Source: RI-153 sp963721725
Lineage (GTDB): Bacteria > Chloroflexota > Anaerolineae > Caldilineales > Caldilineaceae
Direction: 5' to 3'
DNA: 64,000 bases
Assembly (NCBI GenBank): GCA_963721725.1
Contig: CAVRLX010000009.1
Span: 62,001 to 126,000, forward strand
Below are positions 32,872-43,646 of this stretch, one piece after another. A program made the translations under genes and the position numbers. A model generated the notes under the pieces. It saw only the letters and a list, made by a program, of their open reading frames with translations. It had not been told where the DNA came from and ran no database searches. Numbering within the stretch: position 1 is the stretch's first letter; every line of letters begins with the position of its first letter.

Positions 32872-35432
32872 CCTGTGTTCCGTCAAAAGTACGCTCTACC
32901 CTGGCTTGGCTGCGCCTTGTCCTGGCCTGGATTTTGCTAGGGATTCTCTTGGGCGCGACTGTTCTCGTTTATGTCAAGCGATTGGAAAGCCAGCCCCCTC
33001 CGGCTATGCCCTTGCCCGCGTCCACCGATCCAGCCATGCAGATTCCTCCGCTGGGTGTAAATCTTGATTTCACCGGGACTACCCCGCCGTCGCAGCGCCG
33101 CGCCGATCTGCAACGGCTGGCCGCAGCCGGAATCGGCTGGGTGCGGCTGCGCGCCGATTGGGGTGATTTAGAACCCGCGCCCGGTCACCCGCGTTGGGCC
33201 GAGTTTGACGCCCTCGTCGCCGATAGTCTAGCCGCCGATCTGCTGCCGGTAGTCGTTTTGGATGGCAGCCCGGCCTGGGCGCGGCGGACCGAAGATCGCG
33301 ACAACGCCCTGGCTCCCCCGGCTGATTTCGCCGACTTTGCCGATTTTGCTGGCCGTTTCGCTGCCCGCTATGGCGACCGGGTGCGCTTTTATCAGCTTTG
33401 GGACGAACCCAACATTGCGCCGCACTGGGGCCAGCGGCTGATCGATCCCGTAGCCTATGCGCGGCTACTCAGCCTCAGCGCAACCGCCATCCGCGCTGCC
33501 GACGCCGACGCCGTGATCCTGCTGGCCGCCCTGGCCCCCACGGTGGATCGCGGCCACACTGGGATTGACGAGGTCTACTTTCTCAACCGCCTCTATGCCG
33601 CCGGGGCCGCGCCCTTTTTCGATGCTGTAGCGGTGCAGCCTTTTGGCTTTGGCACACGCGGCGACGATCTACGCATCCGCCCCGATCTGCTCAACTTTGC
33701 GCGTGTCGGGCTGATGCGGCGGGCCATGGTGGCGGCGGGCGATGGCACAACCCCGATCTGGGCCGTGCGCTTTGGCTGGAATCGCGCTGTCAACAATACC
33801 TGGCGCACGGTTTCGCCCGCCGCCCAGATTACTTATGCCCGCCAATCGCTGATGCTGGCACGTCGCTGGCCGTGGTTGGCAACCCTGGCCTGGGCTGTGG
33901 ATCGCCCCGCCGCACCCGCCGGTGATCCACGCTGGGGCTTCGCGTTGGTCACCCCCGACGGCAAAGCGGAGCCGTTGCTGGCTGCCCTGACTGCGCCTCT
34001 CTCCGCGCCAGATTTTCCTCAGACCCGATCTCCAATTTGGATAGTGCCGACGCTAATCGCCGGCGTAGGCTTGTTGATCTGGCGGCTGCGCGCTGCTTGG
34101 TCTGTGGTCGCTGGCTGTCTGCGCGGGAATGCCCCACGCCTGTGGGCGCTATTCGCCTGGGCAGGGCTGCTAGTTACATATTATCTTGCCACGTGGCCGC
34201 CGCTGATCTGGCTCTGTTGGGGGGGGGCGATTTTGCTGATCCTCTGCCAACCCCATCACGGTCTCGTGTTGGTGGCGGCGATGCTGCCCTTTCATTTTCA
34301 ACACAAAGATCTTGACTTGGGTATTGTCACGCTGTCAATTCCCCCGGCTGCGGCTGCGCTGCTGTGTACTCTGCCCGCATTGATCCCGCAGCGCAGCCGG
34401 CTTTCTTGGATCCCCACCGATGGGCTGGCGTTGGGCTGGCTGGGCGTGAATTTGCTGGCAGGGGTAGACGTTTGGTATGGGCCAGGCTATGTGGTAGGTC
34501 TGTGGAATATGGTGCTGTTTCCCCTGGCAATCTATGGCTGCGCCCGCCTCTTGGTACGCAATGGCGAGGATGCACGCTTGGTAGTCTGGGCGTTGGGATG
34601 GGGTGGCGCGCTGGCTGCGGGGCTGAGCCTGATCGGGTGGCTGCACGGCGAAGGCGTAGCCGTTGACGGCGTGCGCCGCTTGATGGGCGTCACCTTTTCG
34701 CCCAACCAGAGCGCACTCTATCTTTTGCGGTCGCTCTTTGTGATGGCTGGGATTGTGATTTCCGACCGCTCTATGCGTGGCAAAGCGGGCTGGGGCGGGC
34801 TGGCAGTAATTGCCCTGGCGCTCTTTCTCACGGGCAGCCGCGGCGGGCTGGGGCTGGGCATCCCGGCAGGGTTGATGGGCCTGGGCGTTGCACTGCGTTG
34901 GCGTTGGGTAGCGCGCCGAGGCTGGCTGCTGGCCCTGGGTATCGTGCTGATCGTGAGCAGCGTGGCGCTGCTGTGGGGGGAGCGCCTCACCAACAGCGAG
35001 ACAGTGCTGCGCCGGCTCGCCATCTGGCAGGGCGCGTTGGATCTCTGGCGCGCCTATCCGCTGTGGGGCGTGGGAGCGGGCGGCTTCTTTTGGCGCTATC
35101 CGGCCTTTATGATCGTTGCCGCCAGCAGTGAACCCAATCTGCTCCATGCCCACAACGTCTGGCTAAATTTGCTTACGGGTTGGGGTGTGTCAGGGCTGCT
35201 CTGGTTCATGGTTGTGCTGATCTGGCTGGGCCGCCAGATTTTGGGCGCGCTGCCCATGAAAATGATTTGGCGCAGCGGCCTCTTGGCTGCTATTGTCGCC
35301 GGGTTGGCCCACGCCCAAGTCGATGCCTTTCTGGTTTTGCCCGAACTCGCCGGCTGGTTTTGGCTGGCATTGGCGTTGCTCTCTTTCCCCATACCAGCCA
35401 ATGGAAACAAAAATCTAATAGATATCCAGTAG
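32868..35432 (+). CDS. Fusion: glycosidase-like domain + O-antigen ligase/polymerase (Wzy_C)
   Basis: This 854-residue membrane protein has an N-terminal helix (residues ~12-36), then an external TIM-barrel domain like family GH39/GH5 (about 60-385). The presumed acid/base is E180 in YQLWDEPN. Where the family nucleophile is expected (TEFGW) the sequence is AVRFGWN with R301, so hydrolysis is doubtful. From ~385 on there are about ten helices with O-antigen-ligase signatures: MGVTFSPNQSA, FLTGSRGGLGLG, RLAIWQGALDLWRAYPLWG and LLHAHNVWLNLLTGWG. It probably handles surface polysaccharide. It overlaps CHAT by 4 nt. Confidence 0.85.
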   Translation: MTCVPSKVRSTLAWLRLVLAWILLGILLGATVLVYVKRLESQPPPAMPLPASTDPAMQIPPLGVNLDFTGTTPPSQRRADLQRLAAAGIGWVRLRADWGDLEPAPGHPRWAEFDALVADSLAADLLPVVVLDGSPAWARRTEDRDNALAPPADFADFADFAGRFAARYGDRVRFYQLWDEPNIAPHWGQRLIDPVAYARLLSLSATAIRAADADAVILLAALAPTVDRGHTGIDEVYFLNRLYAAGAAPFFDAVAVQPFGFGTRGDDLRIRPDLLNFARVGLMRRAMVAAGDGTTPIWAVRFGWNRAVNNTWRTVSPAAQITYARQSLMLARRWPWLATLAWAVDRPAAPAGDPRWGFALVTPDGKAEPLLAALTAPLSAPDFPQTRSPIWIVPTLIAGVGLLIWRLRAAWSVVAGCLRGNAPRLWALFAWAGLLVTYYLATWPPLIWLCWGGAILLILCQPHHGLVLVAAMLPFHFQHKDLDLGIVTLSIPPAAAALLCTLPALIPQRSRLSWIPTDGLALGWLGVNLLAGVDVWYGPGYVVGLWNMVLFPLAIYGCARLLVRNGEDARLVVWALGWGGALAAGLSLIGWLHGEGVAVDGVRRLMGVTFSPNQSALYLLRSLFVMAGIVISDRSMRGKAGWGGLAVIALALFLTGSRGGLGLGIPAGLMGLGVALRWRWVARRGWLLALGIVLIVSSVALLWGERLTNSETVLRRLAIWQGALDLWRAYPLWGVGAGGFFWRYPAFMIVAASSEPNLLHAHNVWLNLLTGWGVSGLLWFMVVLIWLGRQILGALPMKMIWRSGLLAAIVAGLAHAQVDAFLVLPELAGWFWLALALLSFPIPANGNKNLIDIQ

Positions 35433-35583
35433 AACACCAACATCCATGCGGTATAAATAGGTGTATAGTAACCGTGCAGGGGAGGGTCGCAGCAGCGCTT
35501 TTGGGGGTCGAAGCAAAAGAGAGCGCCAGCGGATTACAGACGGGTGGTTTTTAATTTCTCCCTTTGTAACAATTCGGATCTAG

Positions 35584-35647
35584 GGTGCGACGCACTCGCC
35601 ACACACGCTTTTCACAACCGGTCTACTCCTGGCGAGTGCGTCGCACC
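35584..35647 (-). repeat. 64-bp palindromic element, copy C (inverted)
   Basis: The arms GGTGCGACGCACTCGCCA (35584-35601) and TGGCGAGTGCGTCGCACC (35630-35647) are perfect 18-bp complements with a 28-nt loop. The loop read on the minus strand matches copies B and D, so this copy lies in the opposite orientation. The flank to its left (AATTCGGATCTA, before 35584) corresponds, on the minus strand, to the right flank of copy D. Confidence 0.85.
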
Positions 35648-35666
35648 TGTATAGGTATCTACCTTT

Positions 35667-35708
35667 TATGATTGACTGTATATGATTGACTGTATATGAT
35701 TGAATGTA
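35667..35708 (+). repeat. Three tandem 14-bp repeats upstream of clpC
   Basis: TATGATTGACTGTA occurs at 35667-35680 and 35681-35694, and as TATGATTGAATGTA at 35695-35708. The unit begins 20 nt after copy C of the palindromic element and about 155 nt before clpC. It could be an operator array for a stress regulator or a simple slippage repeat. Confidence 0.7.
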
Positions 35709-35863
35709 TTGGCATTCTGTTTGCGTCCTGCATATTCGGAATCTTCGACACGATTTTTTACCGTGATTCCCTCTATCCTACGGGATAGAATTCGTCTTCC
35801 CATTGATGTCTCAAGCAGCCCCATGAAAACGGGAACTGCGCCAAGAGAGGAATTAAAACCAAC

Positions 35864-38392
<2,529 letters not shown>

Positions 38393-38408
38393 CCTTTGGG
38401 TAAATTAA

Positions 38409-38450
38409 AATAGCTGCCAAGCTGTAAAAAACTTGGCAGCTATTTTTTTT
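38409..38450 (+). terminator. Terminator after clpC
   Basis: AATAGCTGCCAAG (38409-38421) and CTTGGCAGCTATT (38432-38444) form a perfect 13-bp stem, followed by a run of T. It lies 16 nt after the clpC stop. Confidence 0.9.
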
Positions 38451-38653
38451 ACCCATTGTCTGACCGTTGAGCCGGGCTGCCAAACTGGAAGACGCGGCGG
38501 CGGTTAATGCCGATGCTTACGGGTGGCGACTAGGAATTTTGATGAATAATCATCTTTCCGCTGTGCGAAAGTGGAGTCGGCACGGCTTTTGCGGTATGAT
38601 AGGAGATACTGAATGCATATTATTTGACTGACCACTGGCGAAAGGAATCACCC

Positions 38654-39007
38654 ATGGCCGAACAAGAGACTTCTCCCGAAACCCCAGTCACAGAAACCCC
38701 TGCCGAGTCGGAATATACGTCGGTGGCAAACGCTGTGGCTGCCAGCCATACTGAAGACGAAATTGCCGAGGAAACCCTGTACGAACCGGATCATGTGGAA
38801 GCGATGGAATCTGTCCCGCCCATTGAATATGCCGCCGATCTCCCGATTGAAGTGCCAGACATGCACGAACGTGTAGCTGTTGCCCCGGTTGCTCCCAAAG
38901 CCGAAGCCAAGCCCGAAAAGCAACTTGGCCCGCTCACCGGTTCCGGCTGGATGTTGGCGATCTCGATTGTTGCGTTCATTCTTGCCATCATCGTGCAAGC
39001 GCTGTAG
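38654..39007 (+). CDS. Acidic tail-anchored protein, unknown
   Basis: The 117-residue product is rich in Glu, Pro, Ala and Thr for about 95 residues, with no globular motif. It ends in one hydrophobic helix (GWMLAISIVAFILAIIVQAL) at the extreme C-terminus, so it is predicted to be tail-anchored. The ATG at 38654 follows GAAAGGAATCACCC. A terminator follows directly (39026-39056). TATGAT at 38595-38600 could be its -10 box. No family is recognised. Confidence 0.6.
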   Translation: MAEQETSPETPVTETPAESEYTSVANAVAASHTEDEIAEETLYEPDHVEAMESVPPIEYAADLPIEVPDMHERVAVAPVAPKAEAKPEKQLGPLTGSGWMLAISIVAFILAIIVQAL

Positions 39008-39025
39008 AAGATTTAGTCGAATTTT

Positions 39026-39056
39026 AGCTCGCCTGTGAAAACAGGCGAGCTTTTTT
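39026..39056 (+). terminator. Terminator of the tail-anchored protein gene
   Basis: AGCTCGCCTGT (39026-39036) pairs perfectly with ACAGGCGAGCT (39041-39051) around GAAA, a tetraloop, and TTTTTT follows. It can also serve the convergent gene ending at 39080 only weakly, because there is no A-run on the other side. Confidence 0.9.
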
Positions 39057-39079
39057 GTGTCTCGATGGATCCCTACGCT

Positions 39080-39784
39080 TTACAACACCAGCGGCTCCAC
39101 TTCAACCTGCGCCCGCTCAAAGATGCGCTCCCCTTTGAGCCAACGTGTCAGTGCATTGGGCGTTTCCAGAGCAAGGTGCAGTGCGGCGATCAGCTCCACC
39201 GTGCCGCCCTCCATCCCAGCGGCCGCCAGCCCCTCGCTCAGACCGTTGAGCACGCCCAGACAGAGCAGATAGCGCACGGGATCACCCTGTACGCTCACAG
39301 GCCGATCCGGATTCTCCACACGCTGTTGACACGCCTCCACGCTGTTGGAGGTATAGCCGCGACAGGGCAGTGGGCGCACATAATAGACCGAACATTGACC
39401 ATCCACCAAAAGCGGACAGAGTTGTCGGGTGGCGAGCCGTCCGGCAGGGGAGAGTCCCCGCGTCTTTATGTGGGCGTCGGATATTTCTGCGCGTAGCCGC
39501 GCTAGTTCGGGCGCGGGCAACGTCTCGCGCAGATACTCCACGATCCGCAACACCTCGGCGGGCGTCGCCGTCACCCGTTGATAGCAACACCAGACACAGC
39601 CCGCCGCACAGGCTGGCTCATAGTCAGAAAGGTGCATGGTTTCACCCTCTGCCAGCCCTGCGGCTTCGTCAACCAACTCAATTAACCGTCCCCGCTTTCT
39701 CTTCTGGAGCCGTTGCGTAACCCAGGCAGCTTGTTCCTGGCGCACTGCCTCTACATGGACCAAAAGTTGCGGATCGTTTGTCAT
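39080..39784 (-). CDS. YkgJ-type cysteine-cluster protein
   Basis: The 234-residue product has the CX3CX2CC cluster (CAAGCVWCC) followed by later cysteines (RQLCPLLVDGQCSVYYVRPLPCRGY), the pattern of the YkgJ/UPF0153 family, whose members are thought to bind zinc or iron-sulfur; the exact function is unknown. The ATG at 39784 (MTNDPQLLVHVEAV) has GAGGAG about 10 nt upstream; the longer frame to 39826 is rejected. It lies convergent to the tail-anchored protein gene. Confidence 0.8.
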   Translation of the reverse strand: MTNDPQLLVHVEAVRQEQAAWVTQRLQKRKRGRLIELVDEAAGLAEGETMHLSDYEPACAAGCVWCCYQRVTATPAEVLRIVEYLRETLPAPELARLRAEISDAHIKTRGLSPAGRLATRQLCPLLVDGQCSVYYVRPLPCRGYTSNSVEACQQRVENPDRPVSVQGDPVRYLLCLGVLNGLSEGLAAAGMEGGTVELIAALHLALETPNALTRWLKGERIFERAQVEVEPLVL

Positions 39785-39970
39785 GGCTGGGGTTCTCCTC
39801 TGCCTACTCAAAATTTTCGATGACACACCCTATTATATCAGCCCCCACGTCAGTCCCCACGTCAGTCCCCATGCCACACGATGCATCAGGTAGCGCTCCC
39901 TCTCTTTTTACGGCATAATGGCCCCCATAAGATTCATTTTATTCTTTCACTCTCTTGGAGGAATTTTCCC

Positions 39971-40231
39971 ATGCATGAATTTTTGCCCGTGTTGGCTGGT
40001 TTTGTGGTTGGTATAGTCGTTCAGCGCGTACACTCAGTGCGTTTGCGCACTGCTCTTCTCGTCGTTCTCTGTCTGCTTTTGGGCGCAGCCGCAAGTTTCC
40101 TCAGCGGCGAACTGGCGTTAGGATGGGGTTTCATCAGCATAGATGCATTCCTGGTCTGGCTGGGTGCGGCCATTGGGGTTGCCATCACCTATAGCATCCA
40201 CCAGCGAAATCGACGGCTGACCTCGCACTAA
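39971..40231 (+). CDS. Small membrane protein, unknown
   Basis: The 86-residue product has three hydrophobic segments (LPVLAGFVVGIVVQ, ALLVVLCLLLGAAASFL and AFLVWLGAAIGVAITYSI) and a basic C-terminus (HQRNRRLTSH). The ATG at 39971 has GGAGG 9 nt upstream. It precedes fdrA by 46 nt and may share its transcript. No family is recognised. Confidence 0.6.
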   Translation: MHEFLPVLAGFVVGIVVQRVHSVRLRTALLVVLCLLLGAAASFLSGELALGWGFISIDAFLVWLGAAIGVAITYSIHQRNRRLTSH

Positions 40232-40277
40232 CCGATTCTTGCCCGCTCGCTTCAATCTATCCTTTGTGGAGTAAACG

Positions 40278-42026
40278 GTGACAACAACCAAAGCTGAAAT
40301 CCGCACTGGCGCCTATTACGATTCTGTGATCCTGATGCAGTTGCAGCGCGCCCTGGCCGATCTCCCTGGCGTGCTGGATGCGGGCGTGGTGATGGGGACA
40401 CCGGCCAACAAAGATCTGCTTGAAGCAAGCGGTCTGTTGGGGGATGCGGCCCGCCGCGCCGCCGCTGATGATCTCATTATTGTGATCCGCGCCGCCGACG
40501 AAGCAACCGCCCAATCTGCCCTGGCCCGTGTGGATGAACTGCTGGCAAAGCGACGCACACAGACAGCCAGCGCCTATCGCCCCAAAACGTTGGACTCCGC
40601 CGCCAAACAGCTTCCCCATGCTGATTGGGTGATGATCTCGGTGCCGGGCCGCTATGCCGCCGGGGTAGCAGGCCATGCACTGGATTTGGGCAAAAACGTC
40701 TTTCTCTACAGCGATAACGTTTCGTTGGATGACGAAATCAAGCTCAAACAGCGCGCCGCTGACAAGGGCTTGCTGGTCATGGGGCCAGACTGCGGCACGG
40801 CGATTGTGGATGGCGTGGGGCTGGGCTTTGCCAACCGCGTACGTCGTGGCAACATCGGGCTTGTGGGCGCGTCGGGGACAGGATTACAAGTGGTCACCGC
40901 GCGCATTCACCAATTAGGCGGCGGCATCAGCGCCGCGCTGGGCACGGGTGGCCGTGATCTTTCGGAAAAAGTCGGCGCCATCACCGCCCGCCAGAGTTTG
41001 CAGCGGCTGGCCGAAGATCCCGACACCGAGGTCATTGTGCTTATCTCCAAGCCGCCTGCCCCTGCCGTTGCCGCCGAACTGCTCACGTTGGCCCGATCTG
41101 CGGGCAAGCCGGTGGTGGTCAACTTCATCGGATACGATAACGCAGAGGCGCAGAGCAGCAGCGGCGCAGGGAAAATCGTGTTCGCCCGCACGCTGGACGA
41201 AACCGCCGAACTCGCCACAGCCCTGGCCGCAGGCCGTCCCACAATTTCACAAATCACAAATCGCAAATCGCAAATCGCAAATCACAATTCGCCCCCCTAC
41301 CTGCGCGGCCTCTTCTCCGGCGGTACGCTGGCCTATGAAGCGCTCTTGCTTTTACAAGATTCGCTGCCGGAAGTCTATTCCAACGTGCCGCTCAAGGGTG
41401 GGCCAAAATTAGCAAACGCCCACCGCAGCCAAAGCCACACCATCGTCGATCTGGGCGAGGACGAATTCACCGTGGGACGGCTGCACCCCATGCTCGACAA
41501 CGATCTGCGTATCCGCCGCCTGCTCGAAGAGGCTGCCGATTCTGAAACCGCGGTGATACTACTCGACGTGGTGCTGGGCGATGGCGCCCATCCCGATCCC
41601 GCCGCTGAACTGGCCCCGGCCATCGAAAAAGCCATCGGCATCGCCCGCGCCGAGGGGAGAACGCTAGCCGTAGTGGCTGTGCTGGTAGGGACGGATCTGG
41701 ACCCACAGGGCATGGACAGCCAGATCGAGCGGCTGGCTGCGGCGGGTGCAGCGGTTTTCACACGCAATGACGAGGCCGTGCGCGCTGCCGCGGCACTGTT
41801 AACCGCCAATCACCAATCGCCAACCGCCGACAGACCGCCGACTATTCACCATTCACCATTCACCATTCGCCATTCACCGTTCACCCCATTCTCCGCTCTC
41901 AACGTTGGCCTGGAATCGTTCGCCCAAAGCCTGAGCAGCCAGGGCGCGGCCGTGGTCCATGTCGATTGGCGACCCCCCGCTGGGGGCAATGAAAAGTTGA
42001 TGGGGCTGTTGGTGCGGATGCGGTAA
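40278..42026 (+). CDS. fdrA: FdrA-type acyl-CoA synthetase-like protein (oxamate carbamoyltransferase subunit homologue)
   Basis: The 582-residue protein resembles E. coli FdrA (AllF), a succinyl-CoA-synthetase-like protein reported with YlbE and YlbF as the oxamate carbamoyltransferase of allantoin degradation. Visible parts are the CoA-ligase-like NIGLVGASGTGLQVVTARIH, GPDCGTAIVDG, and FSGGTLAYEALLLLQ. The GTG start follows TGGAG. Two low-complexity inserts are encoded by heptamer repeats: residues ~324-338 (ITNRKSQIANHNS) and ~510-537 (TIHHSPFTIRHSPFT); both keep the frame. ylbE follows after a repeat-filled 159-nt gap. Confidence 0.88.
   Translation: MTTTKAEIRTGAYYDSVILMQLQRALADLPGVLDAGVVMGTPANKDLLEASGLLGDAARRAAADDLIIVIRAADEATAQSALARVDELLAKRRTQTASAYRPKTLDSAAKQLPHADWVMISVPGRYAAGVAGHALDLGKNVFLYSDNVSLDDEIKLKQRAADKGLLVMGPDCGTAIVDGVGLGFANRVRRGNIGLVGASGTGLQVVTARIHQLGGGISAALGTGGRDLSEKVGAITARQSLQRLAEDPDTEVIVLISKPPAPAVAAELLTLARSAGKPVVVNFIGYDNAEAQSSSGAGKIVFARTLDETAELATALAAGRPTISQITNRKSQIANHNSPPYLRGLFSGGTLAYEALLLLQDSLPEVYSNVPLKGGPKLANAHRSQSHTIVDLGEDEFTVGRLHPMLDNDLRIRRLLEEAADSETAVILLDVVLGDGAHPDPAAELAPAIEKAIGIARAEGRTLAVVAVLVGTDLDPQGMDSQIERLAAAGAAVFTRNDEAVRAAAALLTANHQSPTADRPPTIHHSPFTIRHSPFTPFSALNVGLESFAQSLSSQGAAVVHVDWRPPAGGNEKLMGLLVRMR
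41248..41289 (+). repeat. Heptamer tandem array inside fdrA
   Basis: Six tandem 7-bp units: CACAAAT twice, CGCAAAT three times and CACAATT. The 42-bp total is a multiple of three, so the array adds 14 residues without breaking fdrA. It sits in a region between the CoA-ligase-like lobes, where a surface loop is expected. Confidence 0.85.
41804..41888 (+). repeat. Second heptamer array inside fdrA
   Basis: Units of the form CRCCAAY or CRCCATT recur: CGCCAAT, CACCAAT, CGCCAAC, a degenerate middle, then CACCATT three times, CGCCATT and CACCGTT. They encode a Ser/Pro/His/Thr-rich stretch that is unlike the rest of FdrA. The frame is kept. Confidence 0.85.
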
Positions 42027-42034
42027 GGGGGAAA

Positions 42035-42165
42035 GACGAAAGACGAGGGACGATGAACAAATGTTAAATAGTGATGATCCTTGGGCATCTTATGGGCTGA
42101 ACCGGAGTAACCTTTTACTTTATCCATCGTCCCCCGTCTTTCGTCCATCGTCATTCATCACCATT
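42035..42165. repeat. Heptamer palindromic repeat between fdrA and ylbE
   Basis: The left side reads GACGAAA GACGAGG GACGATG; the right side (42124-42151) reads CCATCGT CCCCCGT CTTTCGT CCATCGT, largely its complement. About 68 nt of other sequence separates them. The left half aligns with the element at 44876, including the following GTTAA. A similar half-element lies at 43993. Confidence 0.75.
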
Positions 42166-42185
42166 ACACTGGAAAGGATCACTCC

Positions 42186-43433
42186 ATGACCCTCAACATT
42201 GACGCCGCCAACGAAATCGCCGTTCAGCGTATGATCGAAGCGCGGCCTGTGCTGATTGGCCTGGACAAAGCACTGGACGTGATCCCCGGTATGCACGCCG
42301 ATCTGTTGCTCCACGCCGGGCCGCCCATCACCTGGGAGCGGGCATCCGGGCCGCTACGCGGCGCAATCATCGGGGCGCTGATCTTTGAGGGGCGCGCCCA
42401 AAATGCCGCCGAAGCCGAAGCGCTAATCACCGCTGGCGAGATCAAGCTGGAACCGTGCCACCATCACAACACCGTGGGGCCAATGGCGGGGGTCACTTCG
42501 CCGTCAATGAGGGTCTACATCGTCGAAAATCAGACCCACGGCAACCTGGCGTTTTCTAATCTCAACGAGGGCTATGGCAAAGTCCTGCGCTACGGGGCCT
42601 ATGGCGCCGATGTGCAGGCCCGACTGCGCTGGATGCACGATGTGATGGCCCCGGTGCTGGCGACGGCATTGGAACGCAGCGGCGGCATGGACATCCGCGC
42701 CCTGCTGGCCGAGGCGCTGCACATGGGCGATGAGGGGCACAACCGCAACAAAGCCGGTTCAATCATCTTTACGAAAAATCTGGCCCCGCACATCGCCCGC
42801 GCTGCGCCTGATGGCGACACCGCCGCCGATATCATCACAGCCCTGGGCGACAACGCGCTAAGCGTGCTCAACCCGGTGATGGCCGCGTGTAAGGCCATGG
42901 CCGACGCCGCCCACGGTGTGGAAGGCAGCACGCTGGTGACCACAATGGCGCGCAACGGCACAGACTTCGGCCTGCGTGTCAGCGGGCTGGGCGGGCGCTG
43001 GTTCACCGCCCCGGCGCAGGTTCCCCAGGGGCTTTACTTCCCTAGTTTCAAAGCCGAAGACGCTAACCCAGACATTGGCGACAGCACCATTACCGAGACG
43101 GCGGGCATCGGCGCCTTTGCCATGGCCGCAGCCCCGGCTATTGTCACCTTTGTCAGCGGCACACCCCAGGATGCGCTCAACGCCACGCTGGAAATGTACG
43201 AGATCACCGTGGCCGAGCACAAAAGCTTCACCATCCCGCCGCTGGATTTTCGCGGCACGCCTGTGGGCATCGACCTGCGTAAAGTCGTGGAAACCGGCAT
43301 CACGCCACGGGTCAACACGGGCATTGCCCACAAAGACGCCGGCGTCGGCCAGATCGGCGCTGGTCTTGTGCGCCCGCCCATGCAGATCTTTGAAGAAGCG
43401 CTGGTGGCCTTCGCCGAGCGCTATGGGTTTTAG
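42186..43433 (+). CDS. ylbE: YlbE/AllG-type DUF1116 protein
   Basis: The 415-residue product matches the DUF1116 family (E. coli YlbE/AllG), a subunit of the FdrA-YlbE-YlbF oxamate carbamoyltransferase. Typical parts are IEARPVLIGLDKALDVIPGM, LEPCHHHNTVGPMAGV, MGDEGHNRNKAGS, MARNGTDFGLRVSGLGGRWF and GITPRVNTGIAHKDAGVGQI. The ATG follows GGAAAGGATCACTCC. Neither a YlbF homologue nor carbamate kinase is found downstream; a cyclase-family gene takes their place after the decayed vapBC pair. Confidence 0.9.
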   Translation: MTLNIDAANEIAVQRMIEARPVLIGLDKALDVIPGMHADLLLHAGPPITWERASGPLRGAIIGALIFEGRAQNAAEAEALITAGEIKLEPCHHHNTVGPMAGVTSPSMRVYIVENQTHGNLAFSNLNEGYGKVLRYGAYGADVQARLRWMHDVMAPVLATALERSGGMDIRALLAEALHMGDEGHNRNKAGSIIFTKNLAPHIARAAPDGDTAADIITALGDNALSVLNPVMAACKAMADAAHGVEGSTLVTTMARNGTDFGLRVSGLGGRWFTAPAQVPQGLYFPSFKAEDANPDIGDSTITETAGIGAFAMAAAPAIVTFVSGTPQDALNATLEMYEITVAEHKSFTIPPLDFRGTPVGIDLRKVVETGITPRVNTGIAHKDAGVGQIGAGLVRPPMQIFEEALVAFAERYGF

Positions 43434-43518
43434 GAGAGACGATGACGAAATTACGACGTGGACGCAAACCAGAGTAGCAGACTGCGGGAACTTCTGACTG
43501 CGTTCAATTTTGTAGACA

Positions 43519-43646
43519 GTTGAAAGCGCTGAGGAAAAAGCAGCCGAAGATGCGCTGGGTGAAGACTTTTTTGCCCTGGCTGACATTTGGGCTGGCCGTT
43601 GCCCGACCGTGATGCGATTCGCCAACAGGCTTGGCCCAAGCGATAG
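43519..43646 (+). pseudogene. vapB: Remnant of a VapB-type antitoxin gene
   Basis: One frame reads VESAEEKAAEDALGEDFFAL and then ADIWAGR; a second frame reads DRDAIRQQAWPKR and ends TAG at 43644-43646. Joined, these match the C-terminal half of VapB antitoxins that pair with PIN toxins. The frame changes inside GCCGTTGCCCGACC, and no convincing N-terminal half or start is present (TAG codons at 43473-43475 and 43513-43515). The stop abuts the vapC-like ATG, as in intact operons. Confidence 0.65.

Larger units (their letters stand above)
35433..35863. other. Intergenic region upstream of clpC
   Basis: These 431 nt have no gene. They hold copy C of the 64-bp palindromic element (35584-35647) and three tandem 14-mers (35667-35708). 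The remaining stretch before clpC is AT-rich and probably holds the clpC promoter, but no well-spaced -35/-10 pair is obvious. Confidence 0.6.

Noticed and set aside
32868..34000. Active cellulase or glycoside hydrolase annotation for the fusion's N-terminal domain
   Set aside because: The position of the catalytic nucleophile is occupied by Arg, so an active-enzyme call is not supported.
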